The translations under genes and the position numbers were made by a program. From positions 49,195-113,194 of the forward strand of contig UBTY01000040.1 in the NCBI GenBank assembly GCA_900468535.1: a DNA stretch of 64,000 nt, read 5' to 3'. Source of the DNA: Hyphomicrobiales bacterium (GTDB lineage: Bacteria > Pseudomonadota > Alphaproteobacteria > Rhizobiales > Rhizobiaceae). A model generated the notes under the pieces. That model was given only the letters and a program-made list of their open reading frames with translations, ran no database searches and was not told the origin of the DNA. Shown piece by piece: positions 8,523-16,486 of this stretch (position 1 is the first letter of the stretch; the number at the start of each line of letters is the position of its first letter).

Positions 8523-8923
8523 GTGAACTCCACGAGCCATCGGAACGCTTCGAGCAGGGAATGGCTACCCGCCGCGCCGTGCTGGGCGACGCCCATGTCG
8601 ACCGCGCCGAGGCCAGTTCGACGCCATTCGACAAGCCTTTTCAGGATCTGATCACCGAAGCCGCCTGGGGGCATGTCTGGTCCCGCCCGACGCTGACAAA
8701 GCGCGAACGGTCGATCGTGACCATCGCGCTCCTCGCCGCTCTTGGGCAGGATGACGAGGTGGCGATGCATGTCCGCGCCACCGCCAACACCGGTGCCTCG
8801 CGAGACGACATCTGTGAGGCGCTGCTGCACGTGGCGATCTATGCCGGCGTTCCCGCCGCCAATCACGCCATCAAGATCGCCAAGCATGTTTTCGAACAGA
8901 TGGACGCCGGAAAGGCGGCCTGA
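8519..8923 (+). CDS. pcaC: 4-carboxymuconolactone decarboxylase
   Basis: A 134-residue protein, the usual PcaC length, of the carboxymuconolactone decarboxylase/AhpD-like fold (FQDLITEAAWGHVWSR and later RDDICEALLHVAIYAGVPAA). It converts gamma-carboxymuconolactone to the enol-lactone used by PcaD. Its ATG overlaps the pcaD stop (ATGA). The catalytic helix region HVRATANTGAS is present, and no truncation is visible. Confidence 0.95.
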   Translation: MSELHEPSERFEQGMATRRAVLGDAHVDRAEASSTPFDKPFQDLITEAAWGHVWSRPTLTKRERSIVTIALLAALGQDDEVAMHVRATANTGASRDDICEALLHVAIYAGVPAANHAIKIAKHVFEQMDAGKAA

Positions 8924-8933
8924 AAGGCATAGG

Positions 8934-9683
8934 ATGTCAGATCTACCGAACCGCAAGCCCGAAACCGGTGCCTTTTTCGCCCGCGACCGCGAATGGCACG
9001 CGCCGGCCTTCACGCCAGGCTACAAGACATCGGTCCTGCGCTCACCGCAGCGCGCGCTGCTGTCGCTGGATGGCACGATCTCCGAGATCACCGGCCCGGT
9101 CTTCGGCCACTCTATGATCGGCGAACTGGACAACGACCTGATTCATAATTTCGCCAAGCCGGGCGAGAGCGCCATCGGCGAGCGGATTGTCGTTCACGGC
9201 CGGGTGCTGGACGAACGTGGGCGACCGGTTCCCGGCGCGCTCGTCGAATTCTGGCAGGCGAATGCAGGTGGCCGCTATCGTCACAAGAAGGAAAGCTATC
9301 TCGCCGCCATCGATCCGAATTTCGGCGGTTGCGGACGCTGCGTTACCGACGAATATGGCCAGTATTCCTTCCGCACTGTTCGACCTGGCGCCTATCCGTG
9401 GCCGAACGGCGTCAACGACTGGCGGCCTGCCCATATCCATTTCTCCATCTTCGGCCACGGCTTCGCCCAGCGCCTGATCACGCAGATGTATTTTGAAGGG
9501 GATCCGATGATCTGGAAGTGTCCGATCGTCGGAACCATCCCGGACAAGCGGGCCATCGAACAGTTGATCGCGCCCCTCGACTGGGGCAACACGATCCCGA
9601 TGGACGCGCGCGCCTACAAATTCGATATCGTGCTGCGCGGCCGCCGCTCGACGATGTTCGAGAACCGGATGGAGGGCAACTGA
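8934..9683 (+). CDS. pcaH: Protocatechuate 3,4-dioxygenase beta subunit
   Basis: A 249-residue intradiol ring-cleavage dioxygenase beta subunit, carrying the non-heme Fe(III). The four iron ligands are visible: Y115 (GGRYRH), Y154 (GAYPW), H167 and H169 (AHIHFS). With PcaG it cleaves protocatechuate to beta-carboxy-cis,cis-muconate. The ATG at 8934, eleven bases after the pcaC stop with AAAGGCATAGG before it, is the family-like start; the longer frame upstream overlaps pcaC in another reading frame. pcaG starts on its stop codon (TGATG). Confidence 0.96.
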   Translation: MSDLPNRKPETGAFFARDREWHAPAFTPGYKTSVLRSPQRALLSLDGTISEITGPVFGHSMIGELDNDLIHNFAKPGESAIGERIVVHGRVLDERGRPVPGALVEFWQANAGGRYRHKKESYLAAIDPNFGGCGRCVTDEYGQYSFRTVRPGAYPWPNGVNDWRPAHIHFSIFGHGFAQRLITQMYFEGDPMIWKCPIVGTIPDKRAIEQLIAPLDWGNTIPMDARAYKFDIVLRGRRSTMFENRMEGN

Positions 9684-10297
9684 TGGTACAGGAACTCGGC
9701 TACCTCAAGGAAACGCCCTCGCAGACGGCGGGCCCCTACGTACACATCGGACTGACCCCGAATATCTGCGACATCGGCGGCGTCTACGAAACCGACCTCG
9801 GCTCCGTCATGGTCAACGACAAGACGCTTGGCGAGCGCATCACAATAACCGGCCGGGTTCTCGATGGCGCCGGTGCACTGGTCCGCGATGCCGTCATCGA
9901 GATCTGGCAGGCTGACAGCACCGGTCTCTACAACAGCCCATCCGAAATGCGTGGCACGGCTGATCCGAACTTCACCGGCTGGGGTCGTTGTGCGACCCGC
10001 GCCGAAGACGGTGTCTTCTCCTTCGAGACGATCAAGCCCGGCCGCGTTCCTTTCAAGGATGGGCGCAAGATGGCGCCGCACATCACCGTCTGGATCGTCG
10101 CGCGAGGCATCAACATCGGCCTGCATACGCGCATGTATTTCCCGGAGGAAGCGGAGGCGAACAAGGCCGATCCCCTGCTCCTGCGCATCGAGCATCGCGA
10201 GCGTGTCGATACCCTGATCGCCAGCCGCGAGGGGTCGACATATACTTTCGATATCAGGCTCCAGGGCGACAGGGAGACCGTGTTCCTGGATATCTGA
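9683..10297 (+). CDS. pcaG: Protocatechuate 3,4-dioxygenase alpha subunit
   Basis: A 204-residue structural partner of PcaH. It has the same intradiol fold (TITGRVLDGAGALVRDAVIEIWQAD) but lacks the tyrosine and histidine iron ligands, as expected for alpha subunits (KMAPHITVWIVARG in place of AHIHFS). The ATG overlaps the pcaH stop by one base and GAGGGCAAC precedes it. Length matches known PcaG proteins (about 200). Confidence 0.95.
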   Translation: MVQELGYLKETPSQTAGPYVHIGLTPNICDIGGVYETDLGSVMVNDKTLGERITITGRVLDGAGALVRDAVIEIWQADSTGLYNSPSEMRGTADPNFTGWGRCATRAEDGVFSFETIKPGRVPFKDGRKMAPHITVWIVARGINIGLHTRMYFPEEAEANKADPLLLRIEHRERVDTLIASREGSTYTFDIRLQGDRETVFLDI

Positions 10298-10371
10298 GCC
10301 GCCGGCAGCGCGGGCATCTTGCAACGAACCCGTTCCGGGCGCAGTAAGAGGTGCCCGCGAGAAAGACGCCG

Positions 10372-11430
10372 ATGACCACCTCACCTTTCGACCACCCCTT
10401 CCTGTCCGGCCTGCTCGGTGACGAGGAAATGAAATCCTATTTCTCTGCAAAGGCGGACATCCGCGCGATGCTGGATTTCGAGGCCGCGCTTGCCAGGGCC
10501 GAGGCTGTTCACGGCGTGATTTCGCATGATGCCGCCCGCCATATCGGAAACGTCTGCGCCACCTTCGAACCTGATATATTGCAGCTCAGAACAGCGACAG
10601 CCCGTGACGGTGTCGTTGTCGCCGATCTCGTCAAGCAGCTTCGCAGCGCGGTTGGAACTCCGTTCGCGGAATGCGTCCACCTCGGAGCCACGAGCCAGGA
10701 TGTGATCGACACCAGTCTGATGATCCGCCTGAAGGCGGTTGCGTTCCTCTTCGCAAACAGGCTGTCGCACGTCGCCGGTCGCTTGGACCATCTTAACACA
10801 GAGCAGGGTCAGAATGTCCTGATGGGGCGAACCCGTATGCAGGCGGCGATACCAATCACCGTGTCGGATCGCCTGCGAGCGTGGCGCGCACCGCTCGACG
10901 GATATCGCGACAGGCTGACGGAACTTCGCTTCGCTCTGCAGTTCGGCGGTGCCGCCGGCACCCTCGACAAACTCGGTGACGACGCGGTCGCGGTGCGGGC
11001 ATCGCTCGCGCAGGAGCTTGGCCTTTCAGACATGCCTCAATGGCAAAACCAGCGCGGAGCCATCGCGGATTTTGCCAACCTGCTCTCGCTCATCAGCGGA
11101 AGCCTCGGCAAATTCGGCCAGGATATCGCGCTTCTGGCGCAAGCGGGTGACGAGATCGAGCTTTCAGGCGGCGGCGGATCCTCCGCCATGGCACACAAGC
11201 AAAACCCCGTCGCCGCAGAGACGCTCGTCGCGCTTGCCCGCTTCAACGCAACCCAGCTTTCCGGGATGCATCAGTCGCTTGTGCACGAACAGGAGCGATC
11301 GGGCGCTGCCTGGACGCTGGAGTGGATGATCCTGCCGCAAATGGTTATGGCTACGGCTGCGTCGTTGCGACTGGCGATCGACCTAGCCGGCAATATCAAG
11401 CGGATCGGCCCCTCGAATCATAACCAATAA
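10372..11430 (+). CDS. pcaB: 3-carboxy-cis,cis-muconate cycloisomerase
   Basis: A fumarase/argininosuccinate-lyase superfamily enzyme (352 residues) that closes beta-carboxymuconate to gamma-carboxymuconolactone. The family signature GGSSAMAHKQNPV (about residues 267-279) holds the flexible catalytic loop, and the HLGATSQDVIDT motif is also intact. I use the ATG at 10372; a GTG at 10351 is in frame but has its purine-rich stretch too close. The last codons overlap a putative PcaQ site for the next operon. Confidence 0.93.
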   Translation: MTTSPFDHPFLSGLLGDEEMKSYFSAKADIRAMLDFEAALARAEAVHGVISHDAARHIGNVCATFEPDILQLRTATARDGVVVADLVKQLRSAVGTPFAECVHLGATSQDVIDTSLMIRLKAVAFLFANRLSHVAGRLDHLNTEQGQNVLMGRTRMQAAIPITVSDRLRAWRAPLDGYRDRLTELRFALQFGGAAGTLDKLGDDAVAVRASLAQELGLSDMPQWQNQRGAIADFANLLSLISGSLGKFGQDIALLAQAGDEIELSGGGGSSAMAHKQNPVAAETLVALARFNATQLSGMHQSLVHEQERSGAAWTLEWMILPQMVMATAASLRLAIDLAGNIKRIGPSNHNQ

Positions 11431-11467
11431 ACTATGCATTCTGCCTTTTATTTCATTTTACATTACC
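11420..11467 (+). promoter_or_regulatory. Second PcaQ-type element, upstream of the aromatic-acid importer
   Basis: ATAACC-AATA-AACTAT (11420-11435) starts inside the last codons of pcaB. TCATTTTACATTACC (11453-11467) follows exactly 33 bases after, the same layout as upstream of pcaD, with 13 of 15 bases identical in the second box. It ends 82 bases before the transporter gene (88 before pcaD). Confidence 0.65.
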
Positions 11468-11548
11468 GTTTTGGATGAGACACAATCACTACACGTTTAG
11501 CTTCGAGCTAATCCGGCGTGGGAGTGCGCCACAGCAATGGGAGGATTT

Positions 11549-12721
11549 ATGAAAAAGTTTGTCTTGGCCGCCGTCGCGGCAGTCGTCATGAGCACAGCGG
11601 CTTACGCCGACACGATCAAGGTTGGCGTCGTCGGGCCGTTCTCGGGTCCGTTTGCCTTGCAGGGCAAGAACTTCAAGGCCGGCATTGACGCCTACATGGC
11701 TTTGCATGGCGACAAGGTCGGCGAGAATACCGTCGAGGTTATCTATCGCGACCTTCCCGCGGCCGACCCGGCACAGTCCAAGGCGCTGGCGCAGGAACTG
11801 GTCGTCAAGGAAAAGGTCCAGTATCTCGCCGGCTTCTATTTCACGCCGGATGCCATGGCCGTAACGCCAATCCTGAAGCAGGCAAACACGCCACTCGTCA
11901 TCATGAACGCCGCGACCTCCGCGATCGTCACGAAGAGCCCGCTTGTGGTTCGCACCTCGTTCACGACCTGGCAGACCTCGACGCCGATCGCCAAGGTTGC
12001 CCATGATGCGGGCGTCAGCAAGGTCATCTCTGTCGTCAGTGATTACGGCCCGGGTGTCGACGCTGAAAACGCATTCAAGGCTGCCTTCGAGAAGGAAGGC
12101 GGGCAGGTCGTCGAGGCGATCCGCATGCCGCTCTCGACCAACGATTTCAGCCCGATCATGCAGCGCATCAAGGACTCCGGCGCGCAGGGCGTTTTTGCCT
12201 TCCTGCCATCCGGTCCGACGACGCTCGGCTTCGTAAAGGCCTATAACGAGAACGGCCTCAAGGCTGCCGGCATCAAGTTTTTTGCTCCGGGCGACCTGAC
12301 GCAGGAATCCGACCTGCCGGCGCTTGGAGAGGCCGCCCTCGGCATCCAGACGACCTTCCATTATGCCGTCTCGCATGACTCGCCCGAAAACAAGGCGTTC
12401 GTAGAGGCAGCCTCCAAGGCAATCGGCAACAAGGCCGAGCTCTCCTTCCCGGCCGTCGGCGCCTATGACGGCATGAATGTCATCTACAAGATGATCGAGG
12501 CGACCGGCGGCAAACAGGACGCGGCGAAGGCCGTCGAAGCGGTCAAGGGTCTGTCCTGGATCAGCCCGCGCGGCCCGGTTTCCATCGATCCGGAAAGCCG
12601 TCACATCACCCAGAATATCTACCTGCGTGAAGTCACCAAGGCTGATGACGGCACATACTACAACAAGGAAGTCCAGACCTTCGAAAAGCAGGGCGACCCT
12701 GGTCTCGCCGCCGCGAAGTAA
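11549..12721 (+). CDS. pcaM: ABC importer substrate-binding protein, probable protocatechuate-binding PcaM
   Basis: A 390-residue LivK-like (Peripla_BP_6) binding protein with a Sec signal (MKKFVLAAVAAVVMSTAAYA, cleaved after about residue 20), then IKVGVVGPFSGPFALQGK. The start at 11549 follows GGGAGGA by six bases; the in-frame ATG at 11537 lies within that ribosome site. Proteins of this subgroup often bind aromatic acids rather than leucine. In Sinorhizobium meliloti a PcaQ-controlled system of the same type (pcaMNVWX) takes up protocatechuate. Adjacency to pcaDCHGB and the shared promoter element support that role here. Confidence 0.8.
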   Translation: MKKFVLAAVAAVVMSTAAYADTIKVGVVGPFSGPFALQGKNFKAGIDAYMALHGDKVGENTVEVIYRDLPAADPAQSKALAQELVVKEKVQYLAGFYFTPDAMAVTPILKQANTPLVIMNAATSAIVTKSPLVVRTSFTTWQTSTPIAKVAHDAGVSKVISVVSDYGPGVDAENAFKAAFEKEGGQVVEAIRMPLSTNDFSPIMQRIKDSGAQGVFAFLPSGPTTLGFVKAYNENGLKAAGIKFFAPGDLTQESDLPALGEAALGIQTTFHYAVSHDSPENKAFVEAASKAIGNKAELSFPAVGAYDGMNVIYKMIEATGGKQDAAKAVEAVKGLSWISPRGPVSIDPESRHITQNIYLREVTKADDGTYYNKEVQTFEKQGDPGLAAAK

Positions 12722-12760
12722 AGGCTGAACTGCCTTCAATATCTGCAGCGGATCTGAAAT

Positions 12761-12786
12761 GCCTGGAACGCGCAAGCGCTCCAGGC
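12761..12786 (+). terminator. Intercistronic hairpin between binding-protein and permease genes
   Basis: GCCTGGA and TCCAGGC arms with a short inner GCG/CGC pairing lie in the 104-base gap after the binding-protein gene. No T-run follows, so it more likely stabilises the upstream mRNA or attenuates read-through, giving excess binding protein. Confidence 0.45.
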
Positions 12787-12825
12787 TCCAGAGCGGACCC
12801 GCTCGAACAGCATCGGGATAGCCTC

Positions 12826-13689
12826 ATGCAAACAGTCTTCAGCATAGCCGTCGATGCGCTCGCCTATGGCATGGTGCTATTCGTCATCTCCATCGGGCTT
12901 TCGGTTACGATGGGATTGATGCGCGTCGTCAATCTTGCGCATGGCGCCTTTGCCATGATCGGAGGCTATATCGCCTCCTACGCGGCACGCGATCTCGGGC
13001 TTGGATATGGCGTTGCCGTGACTGCCGCCGTCGTCGGCACGGTCGTCATAGCGATTCCGATCGAACGCTTCCTTTACAGACGCATCTATGGCCAGCCTGA
13101 ACTGACGCAGGTGTTGATGACGATCGGTATTACCTTCTGCATCATCGGCATCGCGAACTATGTCTTCGGTCCTACATTGAAGACGATTCCGCTGCCATCG
13201 GGGCTCCAGGGCTCCGCCGATCTTGGCTTCCGGACCATTCCCGTGCATCGCCTCTTCGCGATCCTCTGTGGCCTCGCCGTCGCAGGCGGCCTCTGGTACG
13301 CGATCGAAAGGACGAGCTTCGGCGTGAAACTGCGCGCTTCCGTCGACAATGCGGCGATGGCCGCCGCGCTTGGTGTACGTACGCAGATCATTTATGCGCT
13401 GAGCTTTGCCGTGGCCGTCGGGCTCGCAGCCTTCGGCGGCGTGGTCGGCGCTGAACTCCTGCCGGTCGAGCCCTATTACGCACTGCGCTATATGGTGACT
13501 TTCCTCGTCGTGGTGTCCGTCGGTGGCGCCGGCTCGATCCCGGGCGCATTGATCGCCTGCCTCGTGCTTGGCGGTATCGACACCACGGGCCGTTACCTCA
13601 TGCCGGAATTCGGCGAATTCTTCTTCTACCTCGCGGTCATTGCCATCATCTGCATATTCCCGCGCGGCCTTGCGGGGAGGACGAAATAG
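12826..13689 (+). CDS. pcaN: Branched-chain-type ABC permease (LivH-like), probable PcaN
   Basis: A 287-residue polytopic membrane protein with about eight hydrophobic segments and the LivH signature GLSVTMGLMRVVNLAHGAFAMIGGY near the N-terminus (residues 23-47, in parts). It forms the inner-membrane channel with the next gene. It is the second gene of the putative protocatechuate importer. The family is certain; the substrate is inferred from the neighbouring pca genes. Confidence 0.82.
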   Translation: MQTVFSIAVDALAYGMVLFVISIGLSVTMGLMRVVNLAHGAFAMIGGYIASYAARDLGLGYGVAVTAAVVGTVVIAIPIERFLYRRIYGQPELTQVLMTIGITFCIIGIANYVFGPTLKTIPLPSGLQGSADLGFRTIPVHRLFAILCGLAVAGGLWYAIERTSFGVKLRASVDNAAMAAALGVRTQIIYALSFAVAVGLAAFGGVVGAELLPVEPYYALRYMVTFLVVVSVGGAGSIPGALIACLVLGGIDTTGRYLMPEFGEFFFYLAVIAIICIFPRGLAGRTK

Positions 13690-13690
13690 G

Positions 13691-14701
13691 ATGGCTGCCA
13701 TCATGAACACCGAAACAGCAACCTCCGCCACCGCCCGCACCCATCGTTCTTGGGGACGCGATGCGGCAGGTGTTGCGGCGATCGTCGTCGTTGCCGTCAT
13801 TGGCTACTTCATCTTTCCGGACAATCTGGCGCTGCTCACACGCATCGTCGCCATCGCTCTGCTTGTCCTCTCGCTTGATCTCGTCACCGGCTATTGCGGT
13901 GTGGCGACGCTTGGCCATGCCGCGCTTTTCGGGTCCGGCGCCTATGCAGCCGGCATCCTCTCGGCGCATTACGGCATCAACGACCCTCTGCTGATGACCC
14001 TTGCCGGCATCATTGGCGGGGCAGCGGCCGGCCTGATCAGCGGCGCGGTCATCCTTCGCGGTCACGGCCTGCCGCAGCTCGTCCTGTCTATCGCACTGAT
14101 CAATCTGTTCCACGAATTCGCCAACAAGGCGTCTGGCTGGACCGGAGGCAGCGACGGTCTCTCCGGCATTTCGGCCGACCCCATCTTCGGCTATTTCGAA
14201 TTCGATCTTTACGGCCATACAGCTTATGCCTTTGCGATTGCGCTTCTGCTGATCGTTTTCGTGGTACTGCGCCTGCTCGTGCGTTCTCCTTTCGGCATGC
14301 TGTGTCGGGGGATCAAGGAAGACCCGGTGCGCATTCGCGCCATGGGTGCTTCGCCGAAGGCGGCCCTGATGAAGATGTATGTCATATCAGGCGCAGTCGC
14401 CGGTGTTGGCGGGGCGCTCAATGCCATCACCACACAGGTTGTCGGGCTGGACAGCTTGTCCTTCACCATGTCGGCGGAGTCGCTCGTCATGCTCGTTCTT
14501 GGCGGAACGGGGTCCCTGTTCGGCGCCCTTTCCGGCACCGTGATCTTCATGCTGTTCGAGGATTACGTGTCCGCGGCAAACCCCTTCCACTGGCTGACGA
14601 TGGTCGGCGCGCTGCTGATTGCCGTCGTACTCTTCGCGCCGAAGGGCCTCTACGGCACTGCCGCAGCCTTCCTGAACCGCAGAAAGGAGGCTGGACAATG
14701 A
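13691..14701 (+). CDS. pcaV: Branched-chain-type ABC permease (LivM-like), probable PcaV
   Basis: A 336-residue permease with the LivM pattern (DLVTGYCGVATLGHAALFGSGAY, and the EAA-like loop CRGIKEDPVRIRAMG before the ATPase contact). The ATG at 13691 follows the previous stop by one base; GGGGAGG is about eleven bases upstream. An alternative ATG at 13703 is possible. It overlaps the ATPase gene by four bases (ATGA). It partners with the LivH-like permease. Confidence 0.82.
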   Translation: MAAIMNTETATSATARTHRSWGRDAAGVAAIVVVAVIGYFIFPDNLALLTRIVAIALLVLSLDLVTGYCGVATLGHAALFGSGAYAAGILSAHYGINDPLLMTLAGIIGGAAAGLISGAVILRGHGLPQLVLSIALINLFHEFANKASGWTGGSDGLSGISADPIFGYFEFDLYGHTAYAFAIALLLIVFVVLRLLVRSPFGMLCRGIKEDPVRIRAMGASPKAALMKMYVISGAVAGVGGALNAITTQVVGLDSLSFTMSAESLVMLVLGGTGSLFGALSGTVIFMLFEDYVSAANPFHWLTMVGALLIAVVLFAPKGLYGTAAAFLNRRKEAGQ

Positions 14702-15462
14702 GTGCCGTCTTCGAAGTCCTCAACCTGAAGAAATCCTTCGGCGGCCTTGCAGTGACGAACAACGTCTCCCTGTCGATGGCACCGGGCGATCGTGTCGCGC
14801 TGATCGGCCCGAACGGCGCCGGCAAGACCACATTCGTCAATCTTGTGACCGGAAATCTTCAGCCGGATTCAGGCGATGTGCGCCTTGCCGGCGAGACCGT
14901 CACAAAAGTCGGCGCCAATGGTCGCGTGAAACGCGGACTTGTGCGCTCGTTCCAGGTTACCCGGCTCTTCCAGGAGATGACGCCGGCCGAGCATGTCGCC
15001 CTTGCCATCCTCCAGCGTCAGGGACGCACGGGTCGCATGTTCGGGAATTTTCTTGCCATGCCCGAGGTGATGGACGAGGTCGGCGATCTGCTTGGCACGC
15101 TCGGCATCGCCCCTCTCATGCACCGTAAGGTCAACGAGATCGCCTATGGCCAGCAGCGCCTCCTTGAGATCGCCGTCGCCATGGCGCTACGGCCAAAAGT
15201 GCTGCTGCTCGACGAACCTGCTGCCGGCGTCCCGCAGAGCGACACCGGCCGTATCGAGCAGGCGCTTGCCGATCTCCCGTCCGATCTCGCTGTCCTGATG
15301 ATCGAGCACGACATGGATCTCGTCTTCCGCTTTGCCAAGCGCGTGGTGGTTCTCGCCGCAGGCGCGATCATCTTCGACGGTTCGCCCGCCGATGTCACCA
15401 AGGATGCCCGCGTTCGCGAGGCCTATCTCGGGAGCTATGCCAATGCCAGCCACGCCGCTTGA
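14698..15462 (+). CDS. pcaW: Branched-chain-type ABC ATPase (LivG-like), probable PcaW
   Basis: A 254-residue ATPase with Walker A GPNGAGKTT, Walker B KVLLLDEPAAG and H-loop MIEHDMD. Its signature is unusual, AYGQQRLLEIA in place of LSxGQ, common in LivG proteins. The start overlaps the upstream permease stop, and the C-terminal 20 bases overlap the next ATPase gene. It belongs to the importer operon; substrate by context only. Confidence 0.85.
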   Translation: MSAVFEVLNLKKSFGGLAVTNNVSLSMAPGDRVALIGPNGAGKTTFVNLVTGNLQPDSGDVRLAGETVTKVGANGRVKRGLVRSFQVTRLFQEMTPAEHVALAILQRQGRTGRMFGNFLAMPEVMDEVGDLLGTLGIAPLMHRKVNEIAYGQQRLLEIAVAMALRPKVLLLDEPAAGVPQSDTGRIEQALADLPSDLAVLMIEHDMDLVFRFAKRVVVLAAGAIIFDGSPADVTKDARVREAYLGSYANASHAA

Positions 15463-16159
15463 GGTTGAAAACCTGTCCGCCGGTTATGGACCGACCCGCG
15501 TGCTGGAAGGCGTCTCGTTCTCCGTACCCGCAGGCGCTCGCCTTGCTGTCCTTGGCCGCAACGGCATGGGCAAGACAACGCTGCTTGCGACGCTCGCCGG
15601 GCAGACCAAGCGCTATGACGGCACGATCCGGATCGGAGACGCCGACGTGACCTCGATGCCGAGCGCCAGCCGCGCTCACAGGGGATTGGGTTATGTGCCG
15701 CAGGCCCGCTGTGTCTTTCCAACATTGACGGTCGAGGAAAACCTGTTCGTCGGCCTCAAGGGCCGGTCGAAAAGCGCGCTCGAGGAAGCCTACGGCATGT
15801 TCCCGCGGCTGAAAGAGCGGCGGCGTAATCTCGGGAACCAGCTATCCGGCGGCGAGCAGCAGATGTTGTCGACGGCTCGCAGTATTCTCGGGCAGCCGAC
15901 AGTGCTTCTGCTTGACGAGCCGCTCGAAGGGCTGGCGCCTGTGATCTGCGAAGAGTTGATGGCGGCATTCGCCGAGCTCGCCAAGCGCGGCGACATGACG
16001 ATCCTGCTGGTCGAACAGAGAATCCAGAGCGCTCTCGACTTTGCAGACCATGTGATCGTTCTGGAGCGCGGCAAGCTTGCCTGGTCAGGCACGCCGAAGG
16101 CATTGGCCGACGACCACGACACGATTGAACGTTTGCTTGGAGTGGGCGGCCTGCACTAA
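15443..16159 (+). CDS. pcaX: Branched-chain-type ABC ATPase (LivF-like), probable PcaX
   Basis: A 238-residue LivF-type ATPase: Walker A GRNGMGKTT, signature LSGGEQQM, Walker B TVLLLDEPLEGLAP, and H-loop VEQR, as usual in LivF. It starts inside the preceding gene. ATG at 15443 has GGGAG about nine bases upstream; the in-frame ATG at 15437 is too close to it. It is the last gene of the importer operon; the region after it holds no further gene on this strand for about 330 bases. Confidence 0.85.
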   Translation: MPATPLEVENLSAGYGPTRVLEGVSFSVPAGARLAVLGRNGMGKTTLLATLAGQTKRYDGTIRIGDADVTSMPSASRAHRGLGYVPQARCVFPTLTVEENLFVGLKGRSKSALEEAYGMFPRLKERRRNLGNQLSGGEQQMLSTARSILGQPTVLLLDEPLEGLAPVICEELMAAFAELAKRGDMTILLVEQRIQSALDFADHVIVLERGKLAWSGTPKALADDHDTIERLLGVGGLH

Positions 16160-16486
16160 AGGCCGCTCGTTTCGGGCGACAGCCTGGCTTCGACTTTCGC
16201 CGCATAGGCTCGACAATTGTATTCACATGCGCAAGTTCCTATCTGTTTGGAACGATTTGCATGATCTGCGGCTTCATTTTGGTCGGGAGTTATCTCCTGT
16301 TTACCGAATTCGAACCATAAACAGTTGCTTTCCGATGCAAAACCCGCTTGCTTAGGAGACAACTGCGTCTGGCAACAGACAGATACGGTGCGAAGGATAC
16401 AGGCGGGCCATGACATCCAAGGTTGGGTTCAAAGCCTCGAAAATGATTGCGACGACATGGCGAGGCCGGTCCCTTTTGAAGACGCG
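16160..16486. other. Intergenic region with no convincing gene
   Basis: It separates the importer operon from the metallo-beta-lactamase-fold gene. It is less GC-rich than its neighbours and probably holds the next gene's promoter. An in-frame extension of that gene runs back to 16325 but has no good ribosome site and no conserved sequence. I see no RNA gene or repeat. Confidence 0.5.

Noticed and set aside
16156..16416. 86-codon minus-strand frame in the gap after the importer operon
   Set aside because: No homology that I recognise, and composition is unlike neighbouring genes; not supported beyond being open.
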